Below, piece after piece: positions 8,468 to 15,750 of a DNA stretch of 26,162 nt (within the stretch, counting starts at the first letter, position 1; every line of letters begins with the position of its first letter). A model generated the notes under the pieces. It had not been told where the DNA came from. It saw only the letters and a program-made list of their open reading frames with translations, and ran no database searches. The translations under genes and the position numbers were made by a program. The stretch covers positions 1-26,162 of the forward strand of contig CAJUAM010000041.1 of the NCBI GenBank assembly GCA_910584615.1. The letters run 5' to 3'. Origin of the DNA: an uncultured Dorea sp. GTDB taxonomy: Bacteria > Bacillota > Clostridia > Lachnospirales > Lachnospiraceae.

Positions 8468-8962
8468 ATGAACAGCATTTTTCACAGGACAAGTGTCAGA
8501 AAGTATCAGGACAAACCGGTAGAGAAGGAAAAAGTTGAGCTGATGCTCAGAGCAGCCATGGCGGCTCCGTCAGCCATGAACCAGCAGCCATGGGAATATT
8601 ATGTAGTGACAAGACGGGGGATGATCGAACAGCTGTCGGAAAGCACGCCGTATACAGGATGCGCAAAAGAAGCGCCGCTGGTATTTGTGGCATGTTACCG
8701 CAGAGAAACCCTGCGTCCCGTGTATGCGCACATTGATATGAGCGCTTCAGTTGAAAACCTTTTGCTGGAGGCGGATGAGCTGGGGCTTGGCGCAGTGTGG
8801 ATGGGAATTGCCCCAATAGAAGAGCGGATGGAACTTGTAAGGAAGATCGTGGGGATACCGGATGGTCTGGAAGCATTTGCCCTCATTGCCTGCGGATACC
8901 CTTTGAAGGAGCAGGCACAGCAGGATAGATATGAAGAAGTGAGAGTTCATTATATTAGATAA
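8468..8962 (+). CDS. nitroreductase-family flavoprotein
   Basis: This is an FMN-dependent oxidoreductase of the nitroreductase fold; its real substrate cannot be told. The protein has 164 aa, the compact form seen in anaerobes. Family marks are the N-terminal FHRTSVRKYQDKPV (phosphate-binding Arg and Ser region), AAPSAMNQQPWEYYVV, SASVENLLLEADELGLGAVWMG and the end FALIACGYPLKE. The RBS aaaggag lies inside the end of the preceding small gene, and the start is 3 nt after that stop, so the two are coupled. Confidence 0.93.
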   Translation: MNSIFHRTSVRKYQDKPVEKEKVELMLRAAMAAPSAMNQQPWEYYVVTRRGMIEQLSESTPYTGCAKEAPLVFVACYRRETLRPVYAHIDMSASVENLLLEADELGLGAVWMGIAPIEERMELVRKIVGIPDGLEAFALIACGYPLKEQAQQDRYEEVRVHYIR

Positions 8963-8979
8963 AAGGGAAAACCGGCATG

Positions 8980-9012
8980 AAGAAATGGCGGACAGTCGAT
9001 CCGCCGTTTCTT
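8980..9012. terminator. bidirectional terminator between convergent genes
   Basis: A 13 bp stem (AAGAAATGGCGGA / TCCGCCGTTTCTT, one G-T) has a 7 nt loop. Its G/C-rich core is flanked by A/T arms that give a U-rich 3' arm on either strand. It lies between the nitroreductase and the convergent four-helix protein gene. Confidence 0.8.
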
Positions 9013-9031
9013 AAAAAGCAACAATATGGAT

Positions 9032-9466
9032 TTACAGATATCCCCGCAGATCTTTGCAGAGCTTTTCTTCGATGGATATCAGCTTTTTGCATAATCCCTT
9101 GGAAGTGTTATCAGCCTGAGTGTATTGATTCAGGTATTTGTTTAATGTCTTTATGCCCATGTCGCATCCATCAGTGATCAGGTCTGCAACTGTGGCATCA
9201 CTGTCGTCCAGCCCCATCTTTACATTTGTTTTGAGCCATGACATTCCTTTTGCCATAGGGGATGGTTCTTTGTAGTCGCTTCCATGCTGTATTAGCAGCG
9301 TATGGATCTCATTTCCTAATGTACGGTGCTCTTCTTTGCTCTGTTCCAGTGTTTTTTTCAGCTTTGCGTCTTTTGTTTTTTCTAATATTTCGTCAATAGA
9401 AACAACAGCCATGTTCGTTCCGGCATCGCATTCTTTCAGTAATTCAATCGTATCATTCATTTCCAT
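9032..9466 (-). CDS. four-helix-bundle protein, DUF2383/ferritin-like
   Basis: The protein has 144 aa and is soluble and helix-rich. It begins MEMNDTIELLKECDAGTNMAV, with long amphipathic helices at about 1-30, 35-60 (KTLEQSKEEHRTLGNEIH), 75-110 and 112-142 (DNTSKGLCKKLISIEEKL). This layout resembles the DUF2383/PA2169 and ferritin-like stress proteins. A full di-iron ExxH pair set is not evident, so I do not claim metal binding. A strong RBS (GGAGG, 7 nt before ATG) is visible on the - strand. The 41-aa gene ends 82 nt upstream and may be co-transcribed. Confidence 0.8.
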   Translation of the reverse strand: MEMNDTIELLKECDAGTNMAVVSIDEILEKTKDAKLKKTLEQSKEEHRTLGNEIHTLLIQHGSDYKEPSPMAKGMSWLKTNVKMGLDDSDATVADLITDGCDMGIKTLNKYLNQYTQADNTSKGLCKKLISIEEKLCKDLRGYL

Positions 9467-9548
9467 AAAATACCTCCGTAGCAGTTTTGTCCATTAGTAT
9501 GTGCCTGTTTTGGAAATATTATGCATGGATTGAAGGAGACTTTACGAA

Positions 9549-9674
9549 TTATACAAGCTCTTTCCACTCACCGGGTTTTATAGATCCATCTAATATGATG
9601 TTGTCAATAGAAATCCGCTTCAGCTGCAGAACACAGCACCCGGCGGTTTTGTCTGGTTGATTTGAGGATTCCAT
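9549..9674 (-). CDS. 41-aa small protein of unknown function
   Basis: The reading frame runs from ATG (9672-9674, - strand) to TAA (9549-9551). It has a strong RBS (GGAGG, 7 nt before ATG) and a promoter upstream (TTGACA-N17-TACCAT). The peptide starts MESSNQPDKTAGCCVLQL and ends DGSIKPGEWKELV. It has two adjacent cysteines at 13-14 and a short hydrophobic beta-like core, but no clear membrane segment. I do not recognise the family. It sits between the GH18 hydrolase and the four-helix protein, all on the same strand. Good signals in front of so short a frame make it likely to be a real gene. Confidence 0.65.
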   Translation of the reverse strand: MESSNQPDKTAGCCVLQLKRISIDNIILDGSIKPGEWKELV

Positions 9675-9710
9675 AAAAAGACCTCCGCTGACTTAGTTCT
9701 ATTTTGAATT

Positions 9711-9739
9711 ATGGTAGCGAAGGCTGGATAGTTTGTCAA
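9711..9739 (-). promoter_or_regulatory. promoter for the 41-aa gene
   Basis: On the - strand, TTGACA (9734-9739) is separated by 17 bp from TACCAT (9711-9716). The -35 is a perfect consensus and the -10 matches at 4 of 6. The start codon lies 36 nt past the -10. Confidence 0.6.
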
Positions 9740-9782
9740 GAAAAACAGCTTAAGGATCAGGAGTGACCGTTAAATACAGCGC

Positions 9783-10907
9783 TCAGAACTGTGTCATCAA
9801 AAGCAGCCAGTTCGCCCGCCACCACCGCATGATCTGCCAGTATCCCATACCGCCGAGGCCGTACTCTTTGATCAGATCAAATTTTGCCTGTATACTCCTG
9901 ACATCTTCAAACCATACTTCATGGGAAATGTCGTCATGGACATAATTAAAATAAGGAGACATGGACATTTCATCAAAATGTATCTCAGCGTTGTTTCTTA
10001 TAGCAATCTGTACGGCTTCTACATTGCCGATCGTAGTTGCTGTGGTACGTCCTTTCTCAAAAGGAAGGGGCCAGTCATAACCGTAGTTTGGGATGCCAAG
10101 ATGGATTTTTTCGGGAGGGATCTCTGTTATGGCATAATCTACTACCCGGCGAACCATATGAATGGGTGCTACAGCCATATTAGGCCCGTATTTATATCCC
10201 CATTCATAGGTCATAAGAAGAACATAGTCAGCCGCTGCGCCTAAAGCAGCGTAATCTTTGCCTTCATATAAGAGTCCCGGCTGGTTGGCCGAGGTTTTAG
10301 GAGCAAGGGCGACGGATACGGTAAAACCATATGGATGAAGGGTATCAGCCAGTTCCCTTACAAAGGAAGAAAAAAGATCTCTGTCTTCTGCTTGTATAAA
10401 TTCAAAATCTACGTCTATCCCGGCATAGCCTTTTTCCCGCATAGTGGAAAGGAGCTGTTGGATCAGATTTTCTTTGTAAGATTCATTGCGGACAACGGAA
10501 GAGATCAGGTTATTATTGAATTGACCATAAGCATCAAGAGGGGTCAGTGTGAGAATAGGTCTGGCATCTGATGCCCATGCTGAAGAAATCATCCAGTTGT
10601 CGTCATTCGGGGGAAAGATAAGGTCTCCCTCCATGGAAAATCCGTAGGAAAAGACAGAAAGCTCGGTAAGAAAGGGGAGTGTTTCGTTCAGAACCCAGTT
10701 ACTGATATAAGTATAGGCATATCCGTTTGTCTGGATGTCAGGTTTTCCGGAAGGAATCGGTTCGTTGGCAATAAAAAGTGCCTGACCGATGGTAAGAGCA
10801 TAGGGGTATATGAGCTGGTTGTCATAGATGATGGAATCAGCAGTGACTCCGTAAGAGGAGGCGATAGTATCTACAGTATCGCCGGAAGCTACAGTATAAA
10901 TTGCCAT
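9783..10907 (-). CDS. LysM-GH18 spore-cortex-type hydrolase (YaaH/SleL family)
   Basis: This is a glycoside hydrolase of the spore cortex type, expected to act on cortex or wall peptidoglycan as an N-acetylglucosaminidase during sporulation or germination. The protein has 374 aa. One LysM repeat (about residues 3-47, IYTVASGDTVDTIASSYGV) is followed by a GH18 barrel. The catalytic motif is GIDVDFEF at 163-170, with E169 the likely proton donor. LLMTYEWGYKYGP (230-242) is also typical of this family. No signal peptide is present, as in other spore-associated members. Bacillus SleL has two LysM repeats and this has one. The protein ends in a Trp-rich GYWQIMRWWRANW. An RBS-like tgaggt lies just before ATG. 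Confidence 0.9.
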   Translation of the reverse strand: MAIYTVASGDTVDTIASSYGVTADSIIYDNQLIYPYALTIGQALFIANEPIPSGKPDIQTNGYAYTYISNWVLNETLPFLTELSVFSYGFSMEGDLIFPPNDDNWMISSAWASDARPILTLTPLDAYGQFNNNLISSVVRNESYKENLIQQLLSTMREKGYAGIDVDFEFIQAEDRDLFSSFVRELADTLHPYGFTVSVALAPKTSANQPGLLYEGKDYAALGAAADYVLLMTYEWGYKYGPNMAVAPIHMVRRVVDYAITEIPPEKIHLGIPNYGYDWPLPFEKGRTTATTIGNVEAVQIAIRNNAEIHFDEMSMSPYFNYVHDDISHEVWFEDVRSIQAKFDLIKEYGLGGMGYWQIMRWWRANWLLLMTQF

Positions 10908-10933
10908 AGGTACCTCAGGATTTCATGTTTTCG

Positions 10934-10969
10934 GGCTGCCGGTCACAAGGTGGCCAGCAGTCTTTTTTT
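10934..10969 (+). terminator. terminator-like hairpin in a divergent intergenic region
   Basis: The stem GGCTGC-C-GGTCAC-AAG-GTGGCC-A-GCAGTC has one C/A mismatch and two G-T pairs, and is followed by seven T on the + strand. It lies 27 nt upstream of the hydrolase start (- strand) and 136 nt before the antiporter start. It would stop + strand transcription entering from the hydrolase side. Confidence 0.75.
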
Positions 10970-11104
10970 CAATATATGTGTTAAGAAGACAGGAAATGAC
11001 TTGACCAGCCATTTGATTGCGTGATAAAGTGATAAAGTAGGATTTTTACATAGATTTAATATCATTATTTGTTTCTAAAAAGGAATAAGAACTGGGGGAA
11101 AGAT

Positions 11105-12430
11105 ATGAAGAAAAGTAATCCGGCAGCTTTGCTGCCAATTGGCGTGTTTTTGGTCCTGTATCTGGGGCTTGGTATTTTGTTTGAATATGTATTGAAAATC
11201 CCTATGGGATTTTATAACATTCCGATCGTTGTGGCGTTTCTGGCAGCTATTTTAGTTGCATGCCTTCAGAACAGACAGGTAAGGTTCGATGATAAGCTGG
11301 ATATTATGGCACAGGGTCTGGCAGATAAGAACATTATCACAATGCTTTTGATCTTTCTGGTAGCCGGAGCGTTTGTGGGAGTTGTAGGAAGAAGCAGTGC
11401 AGAAAGCGTTGCATATTTTATGCTTTCTCTTATACCGGCAAAATTCGCGGTGGCTGTGCTGTTTGTGGTGGCATGTTTTGTGTCTACGGCTATGGGAACA
11501 TCTGTAGGAACGATCACGCTTATCACTCCTATTGCAGTGACAGTAGCGCAGGCCTCGGGTTTTAGTCTGCCGCTTTGTATCGGTTCAGTCATGGGTGGGG
11601 CGATGTTTGGGGATAATCTTTCTTTTATCTCGGATACGACGATCGCAGCTTGTAACGGACAGGGATGCGCGATGAAAGACAAGTTCAGGGAGAATTTTGG
11701 GATCGCGTTTCCGGCAGCAGCTGTTACGCTTATTTTGATCCTTGTACTGTCGCTTCGTACAGACTTGAGCGGGGCAATAACTCAGGAGTACAACCTGATA
11801 CAGATCATTCCATATGTGCTTGTATTGGCAGGAGGGATCATCGGTATTAATGTATTTGTCGTACTTCTGATCGGTATTGTATCCGGTTCGCTCATTATGC
11901 TTGCCACCGGACAGACCGCGCCGACAGAGCTTCTTGCTAATATGGGTTCCGGAGTATCGGGAATGTTTGAAACATGTATGGTTGCAGTTCTCGTAGCCGC
12001 GATGTGTGCGCTGATTCGGGAATACGGCGGTTTTGAAGCGCTCCTGTCGGCAATCCGGCGCATCTTCAAAGGGAATAAGGGCGGACAGTTAGGCATGGGA
12101 CTTCTCGTATGCGCGATGGATGTGGCGACAGCCAATAATACAGTAGCAATTGTTATGGCAAATCCAATCGCGAAAGAGATGGCGCAGGAATACGGAGTGA
12201 CCGCAAGAAAGACAGCTTCCTTGCTTGATACCTTCTCTTGTATCTCTCAGGGAGCGATCCCTTATGGAGCCCAGATGCTGGTGGCTATATCTGCCGCCAA
12301 TGAACTGGGAAACGAAATAACGGCATTCAACATTATCCCGAACCTGTTTTATCCGGGACTGCTGCTTGTAAGTTCACTTGTATTCATATTCCTGGTTCCG
12401 CAAAAGCAACGAGGCGGATCTGACAGATAG
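11105..12430 (+). CDS. Na+/H+ antiporter, NhaC family
   Basis: This integral membrane secondary transporter of the NhaC superfamily exchanges Na+ for H+; some relatives swap carboxylates such as malate for lactate, so the substrate is not certain. The protein has 441 aa from ATG 11105, chosen because ggggaaag precedes it; a TTG at 11069 would add 12 charged residues. There are about 11 hydrophobic segments. The conserved core GTSVGTITLITPIAVTVAQA, followed by GSVMGGAMFGDNLSFISDTT, is typical of NhaC. Near the end, ATANNTVAIVMANPIAKEMA is also a family hallmark. It lies upstream of an acyl-CoA synthetase that has its own promoter. Confidence 0.88.
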   Translation: MKKSNPAALLPIGVFLVLYLGLGILFEYVLKIPMGFYNIPIVVAFLAAILVACLQNRQVRFDDKLDIMAQGLADKNIITMLLIFLVAGAFVGVVGRSSAESVAYFMLSLIPAKFAVAVLFVVACFVSTAMGTSVGTITLITPIAVTVAQASGFSLPLCIGSVMGGAMFGDNLSFISDTTIAACNGQGCAMKDKFRENFGIAFPAAAVTLILILVLSLRTDLSGAITQEYNLIQIIPYVLVLAGGIIGINVFVVLLIGIVSGSLIMLATGQTAPTELLANMGSGVSGMFETCMVAVLVAAMCALIREYGGFEALLSAIRRIFKGNKGGQLGMGLLVCAMDVATANNTVAIVMANPIAKEMAQEYGVTARKTASLLDTFSCISQGAIPYGAQMLVAISAANELGNEITAFNIIPNLFYPGLLLVSSLVFIFLVPQKQRGGSDR

Positions 12431-12431
12431 A

Positions 12432-12460
12432 TTGACTTACCTTTCGGATAATGTTAAAAT
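12432..12460 (+). promoter_or_regulatory. sigma-A promoter of the acyl-CoA synthetase gene
   Basis: TTGACT (12432-12437), a 17 bp spacer and TAAAAT (12455-12460) lie directly after the antiporter stop. Each box matches consensus at 5 of 6. The start codon is 39 nt past the -10, so the gene can be expressed apart from the antiporter. Confidence 0.8.
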
Positions 12461-12499
12461 TAACTTCATCAAATAAAAGCGTTAAAGGGGTAAAGTGCA

Positions 12500-14134
12500 A
12501 TGCCGATTACAGAGATTTTAGAGGAAAACTGCAGAAAGTACGGAGAGGATATCTGTCTGGTAGAGATCAATCCGCAGCTCAAGGAGGACCGGAGGATCAC
12601 CTGGAAAGAATATTCACTGATGGAACCGACTCCATTTGTCCATTACCGCAGGGAGATCACCTGGAATGTGTTCAATGAAAAAGCGAATCGTTTTGCGAAT
12701 CTTCTTTTGAGCCGTGGCGTGCAAAAGGGAGATAAGGTAGCAATCCTGCTGATGAATTGTCTGGAATGGCTGCCGATCTATTTTGGGATCTTGAAGACCG
12801 GAGCACTGGCAGTACCGCTCAATTTCAGGTATTCTTCAGATGAGATTGAATATTGTCTGAATCTTTCTGAGTCTGATGTGCTGGTGTTCGGACCGGAGTT
12901 TATCGGACGTGTGGAGGAGATTGCGGACTCTGTCTCAAAAAACAGACTGATTTTTTATGTGGGAGATGGATGCCCGTCGTTCGCGGAAAGTTATGTGCAG
13001 CAATCTGCCAACTGTTCCTGCCAGTCACCGGATATCGTACTCCGTGATATAGATGATGCGGCAATCTACTTTTCATCGGGTACGACTGGGTTCCCGAAGG
13101 CCATATTACATAATCATGAAAGTCTTATGCATTCATGCAAGGTTGAGCAGAGCCACCACAGACAGACAAAAGATGATATCTTTTTGTGTATTCCGCCGCT
13201 GTATCATACAGGGGCGAAGATGCACTGGTTTGGAAGTTTTCTGACAGGAAGCAAGGGAGTGCTTTTGAAAGGTACGACACCAGAGGTTATCCTGGATGCA
13301 GTGTCAAAAGAAAAATGTACTATCGTATGGCTTCTTGTTCCATGGGCGCAGGATATTCTGGATGCACTGGATCGGGGAGATATTAAGCTTGAAGATTATG
13401 AACTGAGCCAGTGGAGACTTATGCATATAGGGGCGCAGCCGGTGCCGCCAAGCCTGATCAAGCGGTGGAAGAGTTATTTTCCGAACCATAAATACGATAC
13501 TAATTATGGATTGAGCGAGTCTATCGGACCGGGTGCAGTACATCTGGGAATTGATAATATACATAAAGTTGGCGCTATCGGAAAAGCAGGATACGGCTGG
13601 AGAACGCGGATTGTAGATGAAAACGGGCAGGAGGTAGAGCCGGGAAATGTAGGAGAACTGACTCTTCAAGGCCCGGGAGTTATGACCTGCTATTACAATG
13701 ATGAGAAAGCTTCAGCTGAGGTTTTGAAAGATGGATGGCTTTATACCGGTGATATGGCGCAGGAAGATGAGGACGGATTTATCTTTCTGGTAGACCGTAA
13801 AAAGGATGTCATAATCAGCGGCGGTGAGAATATATATCCGGTGCAGATTGAAGATTTTATGCGTGCTCATGAAGCAGTAAAGGACGTGGCGGTTATCGGA
13901 TTGCCGGACAAGCGTCTTGGGGAGATATCCGCAGCTATTGTAGAGGTAAAAGAGGGATATACATGCACCCAGGAAGACTTAGAAAAGTTTTGTAAAAAGC
14001 TGCCTCGTTACAAACGTCCGCACAGATATATTTTCGCGGAGGTTCCGCGCAACGCGACGGGTAAGATAGAAAAGCCGAAGCTTCGGGAAATTTACTGCGG
14101 CGACCGTCTCGTAGAGATGCAGAATCGGGGATAA
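12500..14134 (+). CDS. acyl-CoA synthetase (AMP-forming ligase)
   Basis: This class I adenylate-forming enzyme activates a carboxylic acid with ATP and joins it to CoA. The protein has 544 aa, normal for the family. The P-loop is SSGTTGFPK (192-200). Other marks are YGLSES (336-341), YTGD (415-418) and the hinge with DRKKDVIISGGENIYP (432-447). Catalytic lysine K522 is in PRNATGK near the C-terminus. The RBS is aaagggg. The acid (fatty, aromatic or bile acid) cannot be told from sequence. The neighbours, a NhaC antiporter and a convergent TetR regulator, give no firm hint. Confidence 0.92.
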   Translation: MPITEILEENCRKYGEDICLVEINPQLKEDRRITWKEYSLMEPTPFVHYRREITWNVFNEKANRFANLLLSRGVQKGDKVAILLMNCLEWLPIYFGILKTGALAVPLNFRYSSDEIEYCLNLSESDVLVFGPEFIGRVEEIADSVSKNRLIFYVGDGCPSFAESYVQQSANCSCQSPDIVLRDIDDAAIYFSSGTTGFPKAILHNHESLMHSCKVEQSHHRQTKDDIFLCIPPLYHTGAKMHWFGSFLTGSKGVLLKGTTPEVILDAVSKEKCTIVWLLVPWAQDILDALDRGDIKLEDYELSQWRLMHIGAQPVPPSLIKRWKSYFPNHKYDTNYGLSESIGPGAVHLGIDNIHKVGAIGKAGYGWRTRIVDENGQEVEPGNVGELTLQGPGVMTCYYNDEKASAEVLKDGWLYTGDMAQEDEDGFIFLVDRKKDVIISGGENIYPVQIEDFMRAHEAVKDVAVIGLPDKRLGEISAAIVEVKEGYTCTQEDLEKFCKKLPRYKRPHRYIFAEVPRNATGKIEKPKLREIYCGDRLVEMQNRG

Positions 14135-14171
14135 ACGCTGCGGCAGGGATGATATAGACGCGCTGCAGGAA

Positions 14172-14735
14172 TCAGCGGTTAATATTGCTGCAGTGGCAGA
14201 TGACTTGTACGATCTCGTCTACAGATTCCTTTTTGCCCTCTGCTTCCCATTTTAAAAAGACATTCAAAAGAGCGCCGCCGTAATAGTGCAGCTCATAAGC
14301 GGAGTGGGGATATACTGGCGCGACCAGCTTGGTGATGTATTCATCAATGGCATGAAGCATCAGAGAGTGGAGGTTCGCATTGGCCAGAGTGAGAAAGAAA
14401 AAGGCATATTGGTCAAAGAATAAGAAAGCATGACGGATGTGAACCGCATCATAGAAATTGTCTATTCCGATAGAACGGCTGCATTCTTCCAGATAGAGTT
14501 CTATGATTTCATGCAGGTAGCTGTTGAGGGCATCTGTTTTTGACTGAAAATAATGGTAAAAAGTCATACGGGATACGCCTGCTTTTTTGACGATATCTGA
14601 GATGGTGATTTCTTCGAAGACTTTGCTCTGCATTAAAGTAATGATCGATTCACCGATACACTGTCTGGTGAATCGATTTCTTTTTGTAAAGTTTTTTCCT
14701 AAAATGCTTTTCATTAAAGAAACATCATGTTTCAT
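14172..14735 (-). CDS. TetR/AcrR-family transcriptional regulator
   Basis: This is a one-component repressor of 187 aa. The N-terminal DNA-binding domain contains the helix-turn-helix ITISDIVKKAGVSRMTFYHYF (from about residue 43 to 63), the classic TetR signature. The remaining helical part binds an unknown ligand and forms the dimer. RBS AGGAG lies 6 nt before ATG. The gene is divergent from degV and convergent with the acyl-CoA synthetase. The 137 bp divergent region holds a TATAAT -10 for this gene (14759-14764, - strand) and two inverted repeats, so self-regulation and control of degV are likely; this is inference. Confidence 0.93.
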   Translation of the reverse strand: MKHDVSLMKSILGKNFTKRNRFTRQCIGESIITLMQSKVFEEITISDIVKKAGVSRMTFYHYFQSKTDALNSYLHEIIELYLEECSRSIGIDNFYDAVHIRHAFLFFDQYAFFFLTLANANLHSLMLHAIDEYITKLVAPVYPHSAYELHYYGGALLNVFLKWEAEGKKESVDEIVQVICHCSNINR

Positions 14736-14751
14736 ATTTTTCTCCTAAAAG

Positions 14752-14776
14752 TTTACATATTATACCTATCTGTAAA
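14752..14776. promoter_or_regulatory. inverted repeat over the tetR -10 box, candidate operator
   Basis: TTTACA-N13-TGTAAA spans the - strand -10 (TATAAT, 14759-14764) of the TetR gene. Its location fits an autorepression site. The -35 for this promoter is poor. Confidence 0.45.
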
Positions 14777-14805
14777 TTGTATCATATGAGGTGGTGAGAT
14801 ACAAT
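14776..14805 (+). promoter_or_regulatory. degV promoter inside an 8 bp dyad, candidate TetR operator
   Basis: The + strand promoter TTGTAT (14777-14782)-N17-TACAAT (14800-14805) lies in a perfect inverted repeat ATTGTATC-N14-GATACAAT. The arms cover both promoter boxes, so a bound dimer would block RNA polymerase. Confidence 0.55.
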
Positions 14806-14871
14806 AATAAGTAGTAATAAAAACTACATGATAAAATTATGACGATATGCATGAAACTAAAGGAGAAAACC

Positions 14872-15750
14872 ATGGGAGAGATAATTCTGCTTGCAGAGAC
14901 AGGCTCAGATATTACAGAAGAAGTGGCTGAAAAATATGGGATTTATATTGTGCCGATGCATGTATCCTTCGGGGAAGAGACGAAAGATGATGCAACGTTT
15001 CCGGCGGAAGAAGTGTGTGAATTTTATGAAAGGACGGGAAAGCTCCCTAAGACAAGCGGAAGTGTTCCAAAAGATTTTGAAAAGATATTTGACCGTATCC
15101 ATAAAGAGCATCCGGATGGACAGATTTTATATCTGGCATATTCATCTGTCACGACCTGTTCTTACCAAAGCGGGCTGATCGCGGCGGAAGGAAGAGATTA
15201 CGTTACCAGTATTGATACAAAGCATGTATCAGTGGGACAGTACGCGGTTGTGGTTACGATGGCGGAACTTCTCAGAAAGCATCCGGAATGGACAGTTCAG
15301 GAAGCTGCTGAAAAGGCAAAGGAAGTATCAGAAAGTGTCCGTATGTGTTTTGTGCCAGACAAACTGGAATTTTTGCGGGCAGGCGGAAGAGTGAGCAATG
15401 CAGCGGCTCTTTGCGGTGCTCTTTTGAAGATACATCCTCAGATCGATATTCTGGACGGATACCTGAAAGCAACGAAAAAACACAGAGGAAGCATGAAAAA
15501 GATTGTGTCAGGACTGGTTGTCGATTATATAAGGGAGCAAAAGCTCAATCTGGATGAGATATGGCTGATCTGTTCGCCGCGGATGTCGGAGGAAGTGAGG
15601 GAAAGAGCTGAGAAAGCAGCTTTGGGATGCGGAGCGAAAAAAGTAACCTGGGTGCAGACGGGAGGAGTTATTACAACTCATGGAGGACCAGGCGCGTTCG
15701 GAGTAGTTGGAATTGAAATAAAGCAGATAGGGAAAGAAAGGAGCAGTTAA
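14872..15750 (+). CDS. DegV-family fatty-acid-binding protein
   Basis: DegV proteins bind a fatty acid in a deep pocket. FakB members present it to fatty acid kinase FakA, but FakA is not in this window. The protein has 292 aa from ATG 14872, chosen because aaaggag (14860-14866) precedes it; an upstream ATG has no RBS. The N-terminal segment IILLAETGSDI, the TSGSVP motif (head-group binding), FLRAGGRVSNAAAL and the C-terminal GGVITTHGGPGAFGVVG are typical. It heads an operon with citrate synthase, whose start is directly after this stop. Its promoter is within the candidate operator next to the TetR gene. Confidence 0.92.
   Translation: MGEIILLAETGSDITEEVAEKYGIYIVPMHVSFGEETKDDATFPAEEVCEFYERTGKLPKTSGSVPKDFEKIFDRIHKEHPDGQILYLAYSSVTTCSYQSGLIAAEGRDYVTSIDTKHVSVGQYAVVVTMAELLRKHPEWTVQEAAEKAKEVSESVRMCFVPDKLEFLRAGGRVSNAAALCGALLKIHPQIDILDGYLKATKKHRGSMKKIVSGLVVDYIREQKLNLDEIWLICSPRMSEEVRERAEKAALGCGAKKVTWVQTGGVITTHGGPGAFGVVGIEIKQIGKERSS

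Noticed and set aside
8977..9177. A 66-codon + strand frame
   Set aside because: It runs through the bidirectional terminator and antisense to the four-helix protein gene, with no RBS.
12451..12678. A 75-codon frame overlapping the acyl-CoA synthetase start
   Set aside because: It is out of frame with the conserved protein, starts inside the promoter -10 region and has no homology signs.
12500..14134. Bile-acid-CoA ligase of a bai operon
   Set aside because: The family allows it, but no bai neighbours are in the window, so the acyl substrate was left open.
14107..14171. Terminator between the acyl-CoA synthetase and TetR genes
   Set aside because: G/C-rich short dyads are present but no clear stem followed by a T-tract on either strand.
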